This document shows, piece after piece, positions 44,538 through 53,832 of a stretch of DNA of 64,000 nucleotides (positions are counted from its first letter, which is position 1; each line of letters begins with the position of its first letter). This DNA comes from JANNBN01 sp031385545 (GTDB taxonomy: Bacteria; Actinomycetota; Acidimicrobiia; Acidimicrobiales; JANYDT01), in contig JANNBN010000033.1 of assembly GCA_031385545.1 (NCBI GenBank), positions 6,923 to 70,922 on the forward strand. Reading direction: 5' to 3'. The notes under the pieces were generated by a model. The model saw nothing but the letters and a program-made list of their open reading frames with translations, was not told the origin of the DNA and made no database searches. A program made the position numbers and the translations under genes.

Positions 44538-46079
44538 ATGAACGGGAGCGCGGTCAGGCAGATTGGTGCTGACCCGGGCAACGCGCCGCTTGGCGCTGAG
44601 GCCGGAGTGTCTGCGGCCAGTGTGTCTGCGGCCAGTGTCTCGAACATCAGCACCGCGCGCGTCCGTACGATCCAGCGGGCATGGGTGTGGGTGCGTGTGA
44701 CGCTCACGGTGCTCGGCGATTTCCTCGCTGTTGCAGGCGCGCTGTCGCTGGCGTTGAACCGTCGGCTGGACGGCGCAACGTTGACATCGGCCGTTGCTCG
44801 ACCGGCCGGGCGGACCATCACCTATCAAGCGGTGTCGCTGCTATTCGTTCTGGGATGGGTTCTGGCAGTGGCGACCAACGGCGGGTACCAAACACGGCGC
44901 CTGCACTCGCTGTGGTACCAAGCTGCGTCGGTGTGGCGCAGTGCTCTCGGAGTCCTCGCGTTCCTGGGTGTGACCGGGCTTTTCCTTCGCCTGCAGTTCT
45001 CCAGGTCCTTCGTTCTTGTCGGCTTGTTGGGCTCGGTGGTCGGCACGCTGGCCGTGCGGGTTTGTGTGTTTTGGCTTTTCATAGGACTGCAACGTGTGGG
45101 GATCGCCGTGGACCGGGTTGTCCTGGTCGGCGCGCCCGTCGCAACTCACGGCATCAGGGTGCAGTTGGAGACGACGTCGTCGCGCAAGACCAGGGTCGTG
45201 GACGAAATCAGGTTGCCGCTCGCGGCTACCCCATCAGCGATCCTCAACCCAATTCTGCGGGTGGTGGAACGGCACGGGGCGACCAGCGTGGTGATGTGCG
45301 GTGCTGGGTCGCTGCCCTCAGGAACGGTGCGCGCGCTTGCAGCGAGGCTTGCGGGTACTGGTGTGTCTCTCGTCGTGGCGCCGGGTACCGCTGAGGCTGT
45401 TGGTCCTGGCGTGCAGTTACACCCGGTCGGCGACCTGTTCCTGTTGCGAGTTCGCGACTCGAACCCGAGTGTGGTCGGCCGGGTCTCGAAGGTGCTGCTG
45501 GACCGGTTGCTCGCGGCGGCATTGCTGCTGGTCGTCAGCCCGCTGATGGTCGTCATGGTTGTGCTCATCAGGCGCGGGTCAGCCGGCCCGGCGCTGTTCC
45601 GCCAGGAGCGCGTCGGGCGGCGCGGGCGCCCCTTCCAGATCTACAAGTTCCGGTCAATGACCGACGATGCCGAGGCCAGCCTTCGGCGCGATGGTCTGTG
45701 GGACGCGTACGTGGCCAACGGTTTCAAACTGCCGCATGGTGACGACCCTCGGGTTACCCGGATCGGTGCCGTGATGCGCCGGACCAGCCTGGATGAACTA
45801 CCGCAATTGATCAACGTGGTGTTCGGGTCGATGAGCCTGGTCGGACCGCGTCCGGTAGTTCCAGCAGAGTTGGCCTGTTACGGAGACCTTGAGCTTGCAT
45901 ACACCGGAGTCCGTCCTGGTATCACTGGTTACTGGCAGGTGAATGGTCGCAGCGACGTCGGGTTCCCCGACCGTGCCGAACTGGACGCGTACTACTACGA
46001 CAACAGATCAATTCGAGTCGATCTGCGCATCCTGTTCCGTACGGTCCTCGCGGTCGCGATGCGCGTCGGAGCACATTGA
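44538..46079 (+). CDS. Polyprenyl-phosphate sugar-1-phosphate transferase (WbaP/PglC-type)
   Basis: A 513-residue membrane protein. About four N-terminal helices, a soluble mid-domain, then a membrane re-entrant helix and the catalytic domain: LFRQERVGRRGRPFQIYKFRSMTDDAE, TRIGAVMRRTSLDELPQLINV, SLVGPRPVVP and YTGVRPGITGYWQVNGRSD. It loads the first sugar phosphate on undecaprenyl phosphate and so starts glycan repeat synthesis. The N-terminus has a short VSAASVSAASVS repeat. Confidence 0.93.
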   Translation: MNGSAVRQIGADPGNAPLGAEAGVSAASVSAASVSNISTARVRTIQRAWVWVRVTLTVLGDFLAVAGALSLALNRRLDGATLTSAVARPAGRTITYQAVSLLFVLGWVLAVATNGGYQTRRLHSLWYQAASVWRSALGVLAFLGVTGLFLRLQFSRSFVLVGLLGSVVGTLAVRVCVFWLFIGLQRVGIAVDRVVLVGAPVATHGIRVQLETTSSRKTRVVDEIRLPLAATPSAILNPILRVVERHGATSVVMCGAGSLPSGTVRALAARLAGTGVSLVVAPGTAEAVGPGVQLHPVGDLFLLRVRDSNPSVVGRVSKVLLDRLLAAALLLVVSPLMVVMVVLIRRGSAGPALFRQERVGRRGRPFQIYKFRSMTDDAEASLRRDGLWDAYVANGFKLPHGDDPRVTRIGAVMRRTSLDELPQLINVVFGSMSLVGPRPVVPAELACYGDLELAYTGVRPGITGYWQVNGRSDVGFPDRAELDAYYYDNRSIRVDLRILFRTVLAVAMRVGAH

Positions 46080-46104
46080 TGTGGTTGTTGTGACTGGAGA
46101 TCTC

Positions 46105-46947
46105 ATGCGAAACGCAGTGGCCCTCAGGCCAGTAGAAGCTGACGCGGCAACCGACGCGCTCCGGCAGCTGCTTGCACTCGACACCGGTGTACTTAACCGT
46201 GCGTTTCGGTCCGCCACACCCTTTCCCCACGTCCTAGTCGATATCGAGCTGTCGGAAGCACTCACCTCGGCGTTTCCAGGTCCTGATTGGAACGGATGGA
46301 CGCTGCTGCGCGACCAGTACCAACCGCACAAACGGCATTGCCCCGACATCGAACAGTTCCCGCCGTCGCTCCAACGGGTCGTTGAAGGGCTCAATGGGTC
46401 GCGAGCCGTCCAATGGCTTGAGCGGGTGACAGGGATCGATGGGTTGATCCCGGACCCCCATCTGACCGGCGGTGGCTTGCATGCCTCGACAGCTGGCGGG
46501 ATCCTTTCACCGCATACGGACTTTCACGACTACGGACGCCTTGGCGTGTCGCGGCGGATCAACCTCCTGCTGTACATGAACCCCGGATGGACGTCAGCGG
46601 ACGGCGGGTGCCTCGAGTTGTTCCATCCCGGAACCCGCACGGCGCCGGCGATGAGCGTGGTCCCTGCGGCAGGACGAATTGTGATCTTCGAGACGAACGA
46701 TCAATCGCCACACGGCTTCACCGTCCCGGTTGCTGCCGGCAAGACCCGCAACAGCGTGGCCCTCTATTTCTATACGGCGCGCCGACCCGACCACTTCTCT
46801 GGCACCGCCGCCACCGGATGGGCCGTCACGTCGGCACCGAGGGCGCGAGTCCGGTGGGAGACAAGCAAAGCTCTGCGCAGGATCGCATCTGGATTCGGTA
46901 AGCTCGCATATCATCTTGATCCGTTCGAGAAGGAATCCTCGAACTAG
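46105..46947 (+). CDS. 2-oxoglutarate/Fe(II) oxygenase, prolyl 4-hydroxylase-like
   Basis: A 280-residue protein with the Fe(II) facial triad His137-x-Asp139 (SPHTDFHD) and His203 (SPHGFTVP). Arg215 (GKTRNSV) probably binds 2-oxoglutarate. LLLYMNPGW...DGGCLELF and GRIVIFETN are typical P4Hc strands. It lies 25 bp after the initiating sugar transferase, so it may hydroxylate a glycan, lipid or cell-surface protein. Substrate unknown. Confidence 0.85.
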   Translation: MRNAVALRPVEADAATDALRQLLALDTGVLNRAFRSATPFPHVLVDIELSEALTSAFPGPDWNGWTLLRDQYQPHKRHCPDIEQFPPSLQRVVEGLNGSRAVQWLERVTGIDGLIPDPHLTGGGLHASTAGGILSPHTDFHDYGRLGVSRRINLLLYMNPGWTSADGGCLELFHPGTRTAPAMSVVPAAGRIVIFETNDQSPHGFTVPVAAGKTRNSVALYFYTARRPDHFSGTAATGWAVTSAPRARVRWETSKALRRIASGFGKLAYHLDPFEKESSN

Positions 46948-46990
46948 GTCTGCGCTGCGACCCACTCTGCTCGCTCACCAGCTGGAACGG

Positions 46991-48907
46991 TCACCCAGCT
47001 GGCACGGTGCCGAGACCGACGGCTTTGCCCGACAGGTGATCGGAGTCGAACGTGAGTTGGAGCAACTCGTACGGCACGGTCGCTTCTGGTGCGCTGTCCG
47101 TACCCGCGAAGCACCTCACCGTTCTCGTGGGCTTCGCGAGCTCGATGGTCCCTGGGCGAACCGGGATTGCGCCCACGTGTTCACCGAACTGCAACCACAC
47201 TCCTGGCCGGTCTCCCGTGATGAGGAATCGGGTGCTTCCGCTTGGCGGACCATCGAGCTGCTGTGGTTCGCCGTTGCAGATGAGTTGTTGAACGCGTTGG
47301 TCAGTCTTCGCACCATTCGTTGTTGCGCTGTTGATGGCTTGTGCCGCAGGTATGCCGGTCCACCGGAGCAGATAGCTGGGGTACGTCGGCGATGCGACCC
47401 AACGATAAGACCGTTCGCCGATGACCAGAAGCAGGTTCTGGGATCGCATGACAGCTTCGGCATCAGCGTCGAGACCGTTCAGGCCGATGTACAGGATGGA
47501 GATCGGCCCGGTGATCGATTCGGGCATTGCCAGGATTTGCGCAGGGTTGATCTGCGGTGTTTGCAGCGCAATTCCGGAACGATCGGCAAAGTAGTGCACA
47601 TCGGGGTCCCACCCCTGACCGGTCACCAACACGCCTTCGGACGGTGAGCTGAGAGAGGTGAATTCGTAACGCGGCGCAGTCGCAGCAATGGTTGGCACGA
47701 TGTAGTTGAAACCAGTTGCCCCGAACCCGATGACCTGTGCCGCTGCAATGAACGCAGCGGCAGTTGCACGTCTCGCCACCGTCACCGCTGCCAGCGCCCT
47801 TGCGACTCCGCATCCGAAGATGCACGCGAACGCCGGTGTGACGGCTGCAAGGTAGTAGTCGTGGACTTGGTAGAGATTGAAGAAGATCAGGACCGAGACG
47901 AGCGGAACCGATGCGATACCGAGCGCCAGTAACGGCTGCGCCTGCCGCCTCACCGAAAGCAGGCCCAAGGCGGTGATCACCAAGCCTGTGAAGCCGAGGA
48001 TCAGCGGAACCCGCGTACCGATAGTGACCCAATTCGCCCACTGGGTCCGCTGCGACACCGGCCCGAAATACCAGTGTCCCAACGACGCGTTGGTGAGCCA
48101 CGCGCTCAACTCGGACTTGGCGCGTAGACCATCGGACCAGCGTGTCCATATCGCTCCGCCGATCACCGGCACGACGGTGACTGCCGCACACCGAAGCCAG
48201 CGTCGAACAGTGGGTCGTACCCACGGTCGCAGCGCGACGAACAAGACGGGAAGCCAAACCACTGCTGTCGTGCTCTTCGAGGTAACAGCGATGACGCCAA
48301 GAACATTCGCAGTGACGTATACCCGTTGTTGCGAACCTGGCGATTCGACCGCGCGTCGAGATATCAGGATCCACCACAGACAGGTGGCGACCGTGAATGA
48401 CTCGATCATGCTCGCCTGTCCCCATACGAACGTGAACGGGCAGAACAGGTACCCAGCAGCTGCTGCCAGACCACCGGTTCGCCCTGAGATGATCGTGGTG
48501 AGCCGGGCGACTGCGATTGCTGCCAGCAGTGTGAAGGCGAGCGATGTGACCCTCAGAGCCGCAGTCTCCGAAACACCTGTGCGGCTGAGGAGTGCGGCTA
48601 TCGCTGAGTACCACGGAAATTCGAACGGAACGACTCCGCCGACGCCGAACGACTGCAGCCGAGGATGAAACAGATCGAACCCCGACCGCAGAAGCCCGCG
48701 CATGTACATCGCGGTCTGCGTCTGCCGGAAGCTGTGATGGTCGACGATGGGCGTGTTCAACGAGGGGAGCGTGAGGAGCGCGAAGCCGGTGAGCATCCAG
48801 ACGAGCGGGTTGCCCAGCCCGTCGGCCGGTCGTGGCGGACTCGCAAGCGTTCGAGAGGGCGAAGGACCGTGCGCGCGCTCGCGCAGGATCTCGGTGTCAC
48901 TCATCAT
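46991..48907 (-). CDS. Membrane glycosyltransferase (GT39/ArnT-like, GT-C fold)
   Basis: A 638-residue protein with about eleven membrane helices and a C-terminal extracytoplasmic domain of roughly 200 residues. LNTPIVDHHSFRQTQTAMYMRGLL in the first loop has the acidic-aromatic pattern of GT-C enzymes using polyprenyl-phosphate sugars. FEFPWYSAIAALLSRTGVSETAALRVTSL is also typical. Start is uncertain: ATGs at 48907 and 48904, or 49006 giving 671 residues. Probably decorates glycan outside the membrane. Confidence 0.75.
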   Translation of the reverse strand: MMSDTEILRERAHGPSPSRTLASPPRPADGLGNPLVWMLTGFALLTLPSLNTPIVDHHSFRQTQTAMYMRGLLRSGFDLFHPRLQSFGVGGVVPFEFPWYSAIAALLSRTGVSETAALRVTSLAFTLLAAIAVARLTTIISGRTGGLAAAAGYLFCPFTFVWGQASMIESFTVATCLWWILISRRAVESPGSQQRVYVTANVLGVIAVTSKSTTAVVWLPVLFVALRPWVRPTVRRWLRCAAVTVVPVIGGAIWTRWSDGLRAKSELSAWLTNASLGHWYFGPVSQRTQWANWVTIGTRVPLILGFTGLVITALGLLSVRRQAQPLLALGIASVPLVSVLIFFNLYQVHDYYLAAVTPAFACIFGCGVARALAAVTVARRATAAAFIAAAQVIGFGATGFNYIVPTIAATAPRYEFTSLSSPSEGVLVTGQGWDPDVHYFADRSGIALQTPQINPAQILAMPESITGPISILYIGLNGLDADAEAVMRSQNLLLVIGERSYRWVASPTYPSYLLRWTGIPAAQAINSATTNGAKTDQRVQQLICNGEPQQLDGPPSGSTRFLITGDRPGVWLQFGEHVGAIPVRPGTIELAKPTRTVRCFAGTDSAPEATVPYELLQLTFDSDHLSGKAVGLGTVPAG

Positions 48908-49069
48908 GATGGTTTCGGTCTGAACGGCCACCGACTGAAGCGGCTTCGACAACTTCAGGTTCAGGCGAAACTGGCCGATAGAACCGACGATGGAACCAGT
49001 CGCCATGGCCCGACAGTCGTGTGCGCCAACCGGGCGCTCGTCGTCATCCGCAGCGGAGATTGCTGACCG

Positions 49070-50419
49070 ATGTCGGCCGAAGCGGTAACCACAACCGCCG
49101 GCGACGCCGCCCGCCGCGTGCTCCTTGCTTCGGGTGGCACTGTCATCGGACGCGTTGCGATGTTCGCCCAGTTCGGGCTGGTCACGCTGTTGACCCGCGG
49201 CCTTGACCGAAATGTGTTCGCCTGGACGTTCACCGTGGTGAACGTTGCGCTGGTTGCAAGCAGCGTCGACCGCGGAGTCGGCGCCGTCGTCGTGGGCTTG
49301 GCTTCACGCGGCGAGCCGATCCGGCGGCTGTTGGAGCTGACGCGGCCGATGCGGGTGAAGCTCCGGCGCACCAGTGTGGTTGTCGCTGGCGTGTTGTTCG
49401 TCGGAGAGCTGGCAGTTCTCGGGCGAGGCAGCACCCGCCTGTCCACGTTGGTCGGCTTGCTGGTTCTCCAAACCGTTGCGATCGTTGCCATTCTCGGGCT
49501 GGTTCCGTATGAACGGACTGCGTACGGTCAACAGCGGGTCGGCCTCATCGCCCGCGCCACGTTGGTAAGCGTGCTGATGACATCAGCTGTTGGCCTGCTT
49601 TGCGCTGGCAGTAAGACTCCCGTGTTGCGAGACATCGCCCCTGCGCTCATCCTGATGATGCAACCTGTCGTGGCGAGAGCAATCATGTTCCGGAGCGTGA
49701 TGTCCGAAGCAGCGCCGGCCATTTCCTCGGTGGCCACGGCCGATGAGACGAAGGATCGCCTGCTCGTTGAATCCCGCCACTTTTTCGTGATCCAGATGGC
49801 GTGGACCGCCTCGATCGGGATCGATCAACTGCTGGTTTCGCTGTTGCGTCCCGAGAGCCAGGCGGTCGAGTTCGCGGCGCACGCTCGATGGTTCCTGCTG
49901 GCGCAGGCCGTGGTCACCGTCGTCTCGGCGAACGTCTGGCCGGTCATCTCGTCGACGCTTGCAAAAGGATCGGTCGATGTCGCTCGCAGAGTGTTTGCGT
50001 GGGCGACAGTCGCTGTGGTCTCGGCCTCGATCGTGATTGCTCTCCCGCCGCTCGTTGGCCTTGTCCCACCCGGCTTGTTCCTGAAGGGCGCCACGTATCG
50101 ACAGTCGTTGTTGATTCCGATGATGCTGAGTTTCGTGGTGATGCAATGGGGTCAGTTGCTGGGTCAGGTCCAGGCGGCGGTGCGCGATGTGCGTTTCCAG
50201 AGCCAGGTGATTGTTCCGGCGACCATCGCGAACGTTGTCGCAAGCGTTGTTCTGTGTCTTGTGATCGGCCCGGAAGGTGCGCCATGGGGGACGGTTCTCA
50301 GCTATCCCGTCGTGCTGGTGCTTGGCAGCATGCGCCTGGCCAACCCTGCGGTGTGGCAGCGCAGTGTTGCGCTGAGCGAGGAGCCAGTTGCGGCGCTCGA
50401 CGCTTCATGTGCTGCGTGA
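49070..50419 (+). CDS. Polysaccharide flippase (Wzx/MOP-type)
   Basis: A 449-residue protein with about 12-14 membrane helices, including VLLASGGTVIGRVAMFAQFGLVTLLTRGLD at the N-terminus, the usual opening of O-antigen/exopolysaccharide flippases. It should move undecaprenyl-linked repeat units across the membrane. It is divergent from the GT-C gene and central in the glycan cluster. No Wzy polymerase is evident in the window. Confidence 0.82.
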   Translation: MSAEAVTTTAGDAARRVLLASGGTVIGRVAMFAQFGLVTLLTRGLDRNVFAWTFTVVNVALVASSVDRGVGAVVVGLASRGEPIRRLLELTRPMRVKLRRTSVVVAGVLFVGELAVLGRGSTRLSTLVGLLVLQTVAIVAILGLVPYERTAYGQQRVGLIARATLVSVLMTSAVGLLCAGSKTPVLRDIAPALILMMQPVVARAIMFRSVMSEAAPAISSVATADETKDRLLVESRHFFVIQMAWTASIGIDQLLVSLLRPESQAVEFAAHARWFLLAQAVVTVVSANVWPVISSTLAKGSVDVARRVFAWATVAVVSASIVIALPPLVGLVPPGLFLKGATYRQSLLIPMMLSFVVMQWGQLLGQVQAAVRDVRFQSQVIVPATIANVVASVVLCLVIGPEGAPWGTVLSYPVVLVLGSMRLANPAVWQRSVALSEEPVAALDASCAA

Positions 50420-50466
50420 CGAGCACTGACCGACACTGACGCCCGGTCTGTCATCTCGTCTGCCAA

Positions 50467-51405
50467 TCAGGGTCGGATCGCGGTGGCGATCAGTTCCCCG
50501 CCGCGGCGGGGCCACCAGCGCAGCGCGGTGTCTGCAACCAGCTGTACACCGACTGTTGCCAGTCCGCGGACAACAAGCGACGCTCGGTTGTTTCGAGGCG
50601 CGACTGACCGCCCAGCGAGGAACCCGTCCGATAGGTAGTTGGTGGAAACCTTGACGTGCTTGAACCCCTGCGCCGTCAGAGCAGCCTGCAACGAACGCGG
50701 GCCGAACACCTGCAGGTGACGGGGAGCTTCAAGGCCTCGCCACGCCGAACGAAATGCTCTGGCCGACAAGCTCTGTCCGTTCGGGGTGATCACCACCAGG
50801 GTCCCGCCGACCGCGAGGAGCGACGACGCATCGGCGAACAGTCTGGCCAGGTCGTGAACGTGTTCGACAACGTGTGACAGCAGGACGACGTCGAACGATC
50901 CCACATGTGTTGCGAGAACGGCGTCGAGTGATTCCGAGACGTCCAGCCCCGCCGACCGAGCGATGTCGACCGCTGCCGGGTCGAAATCCTGCCCACCGAC
51001 GGCCCACCCGAGAGAGCGGAGCCGGAGCAGGTTGACACCGTTTCCGCAGCCGATCTCGAACAACTGACCCGGCGGCGCAACCGCAACTGCCGGTGGAAGC
51101 ACGGTCCGCGTACGCTCGGCGCGTTGGCGGCGAGACAGCGGGCTCGGGTACCACGACGGCAAACGTGGGTGTCCGCCGCTGTCGGTGGACTCGTGCGTCT
51201 CGTATTCGGCGTAGAACCCGAGGATCGCTTCCGCCGCTGGCTTGGGAGTTATCCATTGGGCATCGCATGCCGCGTTGGTGCATGCCGCGGTGTTCCACAC
51301 GCCGGGGACGTGATGCACGCGGTCTGACAGGTGTCTGTAGAGCGGGCGACCTGATGAGGTGCAGACGGGGCAGGGTGACTGTGTCGGGCTTGGCGACGGC
51401 CTCAT
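50467..51405 (-). CDS. SAM-dependent methyltransferase with N-terminal Cys pairs
   Basis: A 312-residue class I methyltransferase. N-terminal CPVC and CTNAAC could bind zinc. The SAM site is LFEIGCGNGVNLLRLRSLGW and VGGQDFDPAAVDIAR, with VVLLSHVVEHVHDLARLF after it. The family often methylates sugars in glycan clusters. The ATG at 51405 overlaps the upstream GT4 stop by 4 nt; longer in-frame sequence is shadow of that gene. Confidence 0.87.
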   Translation of the reverse strand: MRPSPSPTQSPCPVCTSSGRPLYRHLSDRVHHVPGVWNTAACTNAACDAQWITPKPAAEAILGFYAEYETHESTDSGGHPRLPSWYPSPLSRRQRAERTRTVLPPAVAVAPPGQLFEIGCGNGVNLLRLRSLGWAVGGQDFDPAAVDIARSAGLDVSESLDAVLATHVGSFDVVLLSHVVEHVHDLARLFADASSLLAVGGTLVVITPNGQSLSARAFRSAWRGLEAPRHLQVFGPRSLQAALTAQGFKHVKVSTNYLSDGFLAGRSVAPRNNRASLVVRGLATVGVQLVADTALRWWPRRGGELIATAIRP

Positions 51406-52493
51406 GAGGCCACTCCGGTGAGGTTCTCGACAACGGCGCGGTGTTGGGCCCAGCACGAGGCCCACGAGAACCTGGTCTCGGCGCTTCGCCGGCCGGCGGC
51501 CGCCAGCCGGTCGTGTTCTTTCGGCTGCGTCGCAGAAGTGATCGCAGCGGCGAAGTCGCGTGGGTCCCGACCGTCGACCAGCATGCCGTCGACGGAGTGC
51601 TCGATCAGCTCTTCGGTGGCTGCCATACGCGGCGCGACTACCGGCACTCCGAGATGCATAGCCTCCATCGGAGTCAGGGGCAGACCCTCCCAACGGGAGG
51701 TGAGCAGTAGCGCATCGCATGACTGCAACTGACGCAGCATCTCGTGGCGGGGCAGCGCCCCGGTCAGCTCGACGCGGGCCTTCAAGCCAGCGTCGTTGAT
51801 TGCGCTGTTCACCTCGCCGCGCAGCGAACCGTCGCCGATCATCAGCAGCTTGATCCGATCCGGGAGAAGCGCCGCTACCTGCACCGCGAGCAACGGGTCC
51901 TTCTGGTGTTCGAACCGGCTGACAAATGCAACGGTGCCGTGGCGTCGGGGTGATGGCTCGTCGGTCTGGTCCAGCGCAACGCCGTTGAGGATGACGACCG
52001 AACGCGCTGTCGGGCGAAGCAGCCGATGGGTGCGGGCGAGCGATTCGTCCTGGCGACTGACGAACACGGTCGTGTCGATGCGACGGTTCGCGAAACGTTC
52101 GAGGATCGTCCCGATCCGTCGTTGCAGTCCAGCGCGATGAAGGTAGTGGTAGCCGTGGACGGTGTGCATCGACGGTACGGAGCGCGGCACCAGCACCGAG
52201 AACCACAACGCCCGCGAGCCGTGTGTGTGCACCAGCGTCGGCTGCGCGTTGGAGACGATCCGTCTGATGCCGAGTACTGCGGACGCGAAGTCCGCCTGCG
52301 AGAAGAACGCGACGGTGTGAACCGTCGCGCCTGCGGCCCGGAGCTGGGAGACCAGCGGACCCGATGCATCCGTGATCACCTCGACGTTCCATCCTGCGTT
52401 CAGGTATTCCCGGGCGAGCGCGTCGACGACCGTGGTGCCTCCTCCGAGTTGTGGGTCGGCGACGATCAGCACGACGGTCGAACGCTCACGCAT
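51402..52493 (-). CDS. Glycosyltransferase family 4
   Basis: A 363-residue GT-B enzyme: ADPQLGGGTTVVDALAREYLNAGWNVEVIT at the N-terminus, VAFVSRFEHQKDPLLAVQVAALL and DALLLTSRWEGLPLTPMEAMHLGVPVVAP (E-x7-E) in the donor domain. It is the middle gene of a leftward trio with a GT2 (8-nt overlap) and a methyltransferase (4-nt overlap). Confidence 0.9.
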   Translation of the reverse strand: MRERSTVVLIVADPQLGGGTTVVDALAREYLNAGWNVEVITDASGPLVSQLRAAGATVHTVAFFSQADFASAVLGIRRIVSNAQPTLVHTHGSRALWFSVLVPRSVPSMHTVHGYHYLHRAGLQRRIGTILERFANRRIDTTVFVSRQDESLARTHRLLRPTARSVVILNGVALDQTDEPSPRRHGTVAFVSRFEHQKDPLLAVQVAALLPDRIKLLMIGDGSLRGEVNSAINDAGLKARVELTGALPRHEMLRQLQSCDALLLTSRWEGLPLTPMEAMHLGVPVVAPRMAATEELIEHSVDGMLVDGRDPRDFAAAITSATQPKEHDRLAAAGRRSAETRFSWASCWAQHRAVVENLTGVAS

Positions 52494-53373
52494 GGTTTGT
52501 TTGCTTGCTCGATCGACCTCGTGCGCCGCGCAGACCGAGCGTGATTGCCAGCCGTCTGGCGAGCTTTACTGCGCTGATACCGATCGGTGAGGTTCCCGTT
52601 GCCCGGAGGTACACATCTTGCGCGTTGAAGTAGTCGAGCTTGAGTTCGTTCGGAGAGCGGTACGACTTGCCGCCGAGATGGGTGACGCGCGCCTCGGGTT
52701 GGCGGAGAACTGAATGGCCCAGACGGCGCACCTGCCAGCACAGCAGGACGTCTTCGAAATACATGAAGATGCGCTCGTCGAACCCACCGATCTGTTCGAA
52801 GAGCGCGCGGTCGATCATCAGTGCACAGCCGCTGACCCAGTCCGGGGTGAGTGATGTGCCGTAGCGTTTCGTCTGTTGCGTGATGATGCGGCGAACGGTC
52901 GGAAACGGTCCGAGTGCGTCGACCTGGAGGCCCGAGCCCGAGCCCGCGTGGATGAACGGAGCGATGATGCACATTCCTTGCTCTGCCTGCCGTTGGGTGA
53001 CCAATGCAGCGAGCGCGTTCGGATGAAGTTGGGCGTCGCTGTTGAGCAGGAAGAGCAGGTCCCCGGTGGCAGAGCGGGCTGCGAGGTTGTTCCCGGCGCC
53101 GAACCCTCGGTTTCGCGGGGAAGCGACGACGCGGACGGTGTGTTCGTGACGGAATTGCGTGGTGAGGCGTTCGAAGCTGTCATCGCCCGACGCGTTGTCC
53201 ACCACGATGATCTCCGTGGCTTCGGGTTGGGCGAGGGCTGACTCGACGGCAGCGATGGTCAGATCCGCCGTGCGGTAGTTGACGATGAGGACCGAGACGG
53301 TGGGTTGGGCGGTCGCGGCCACTATTCGGGCTGTGGTGGAGACCGTGTTGAGGACCAGGGCAGTGGTCGGCAT
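52486..53373 (-). CDS. Glycosyltransferase family 2 (rhamnosyltransferase-like)
   Basis: A 295-residue GT-A enzyme: SVLIVNYRTADLTIAAVESALAQ, IIVVDNASGDDS, NRGFGAGNNLAARSATGDLLFLLNSDAQLHP (the DxD-like NSDA) and WVSGCALMIDRALFEQIGGFDERIFMYFEDVLLCWQVRRLG. It lacks membrane segments. It is first in the leftward trio and adds a sugar to the lipid-linked repeat. Confidence 0.9.
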   Translation of the reverse strand: MPTTALVLNTVSTTARIVAATAQPTVSVLIVNYRTADLTIAAVESALAQPEATEIIVVDNASGDDSFERLTTQFRHEHTVRVVASPRNRGFGAGNNLAARSATGDLLFLLNSDAQLHPNALAALVTQRQAEQGMCIIAPFIHAGSGSGLQVDALGPFPTVRRIITQQTKRYGTSLTPDWVSGCALMIDRALFEQIGGFDERIFMYFEDVLLCWQVRRLGHSVLRQPEARVTHLGGKSYRSPNELKLDYFNAQDVYLRATGTSPIGISAVKLARRLAITLGLRGARGRSSKQTNHA

Positions 53374-53503
53374 GGGCTGTTCATCGGCATTGATGGGGGT
53401 GTGCTGAACCCCTGGGAAGCGGTGGTAACCCCTGCGAACCCTTTTAGGAAACGCCGTGCAGGTGAGTGTGCAAGACTCTTTTGGCTCGGTTCAGGCCGGG
53501 CGT

Positions 53504-53595
53504 GGAGAAGTGCGAGAGCGGCCGAATCGACCTCACTGCTAATGAGGGGACTTGGGAAACTGGGTCCGAGGGTTCAAATCCCTCCTTCTCCGCCA
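53504..53595 (+). tRNA. tRNA-Ser(GCU)
   Basis: Acceptor GGAGAAG pairs with CTTCTCC, anticodon loop CTGCTAA gives GCT, with a long variable arm and T-arm GTTCAAATC. The 3' CCA is encoded. It marks the right end of the glycan cluster. Confidence 0.95.
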
Positions 53596-53645
53596 CATAA
53601 CCCGTCGGTGTCCTGGCTTCCAGCCGGTACACTGTCGGACATATT

Positions 53646-53721
53646 GCGTTCGTAGCTCAACGGATAGAGCATCTGACTACGGATCAGAAGGTTGGGGGTT
53701 CGAATCCCTCCGAACGCGCCA
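53646..53721 (+). tRNA. tRNA-Arg(ACG), integration target
   Basis: GCGTTCG pairs with CGAACGC, anticodon loop CTACGGA gives ACG, T-arm GTTCGAATC, encoded CCA at 53719-53721. A degraded tyrosine integrase begins 112 bp downstream, so the tRNA 3' end is the probable attachment site. I saw no second copy of the 3' end to the right within the window. Confidence 0.95.
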
Positions 53722-53832
53722 AGCATTTCCGCAGCTCATAGGCAGTTGTCTAGTTCGTTGGTGAAGGTTGGGACGGCGGTCAGCCCAACATTCATCCCAA
53801 AATCGGTGCCGGTCGGCTCGTACCCTGAGTAG

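Noticed and set aside
50467..52392. A single 641-residue protein spanning methyltransferase and upstream sequence
   Set aside because: The upstream part is an Arg-rich shadow of the GT4 gene in another frame. The methyltransferase starts at 51405 with an ATGA overlap.
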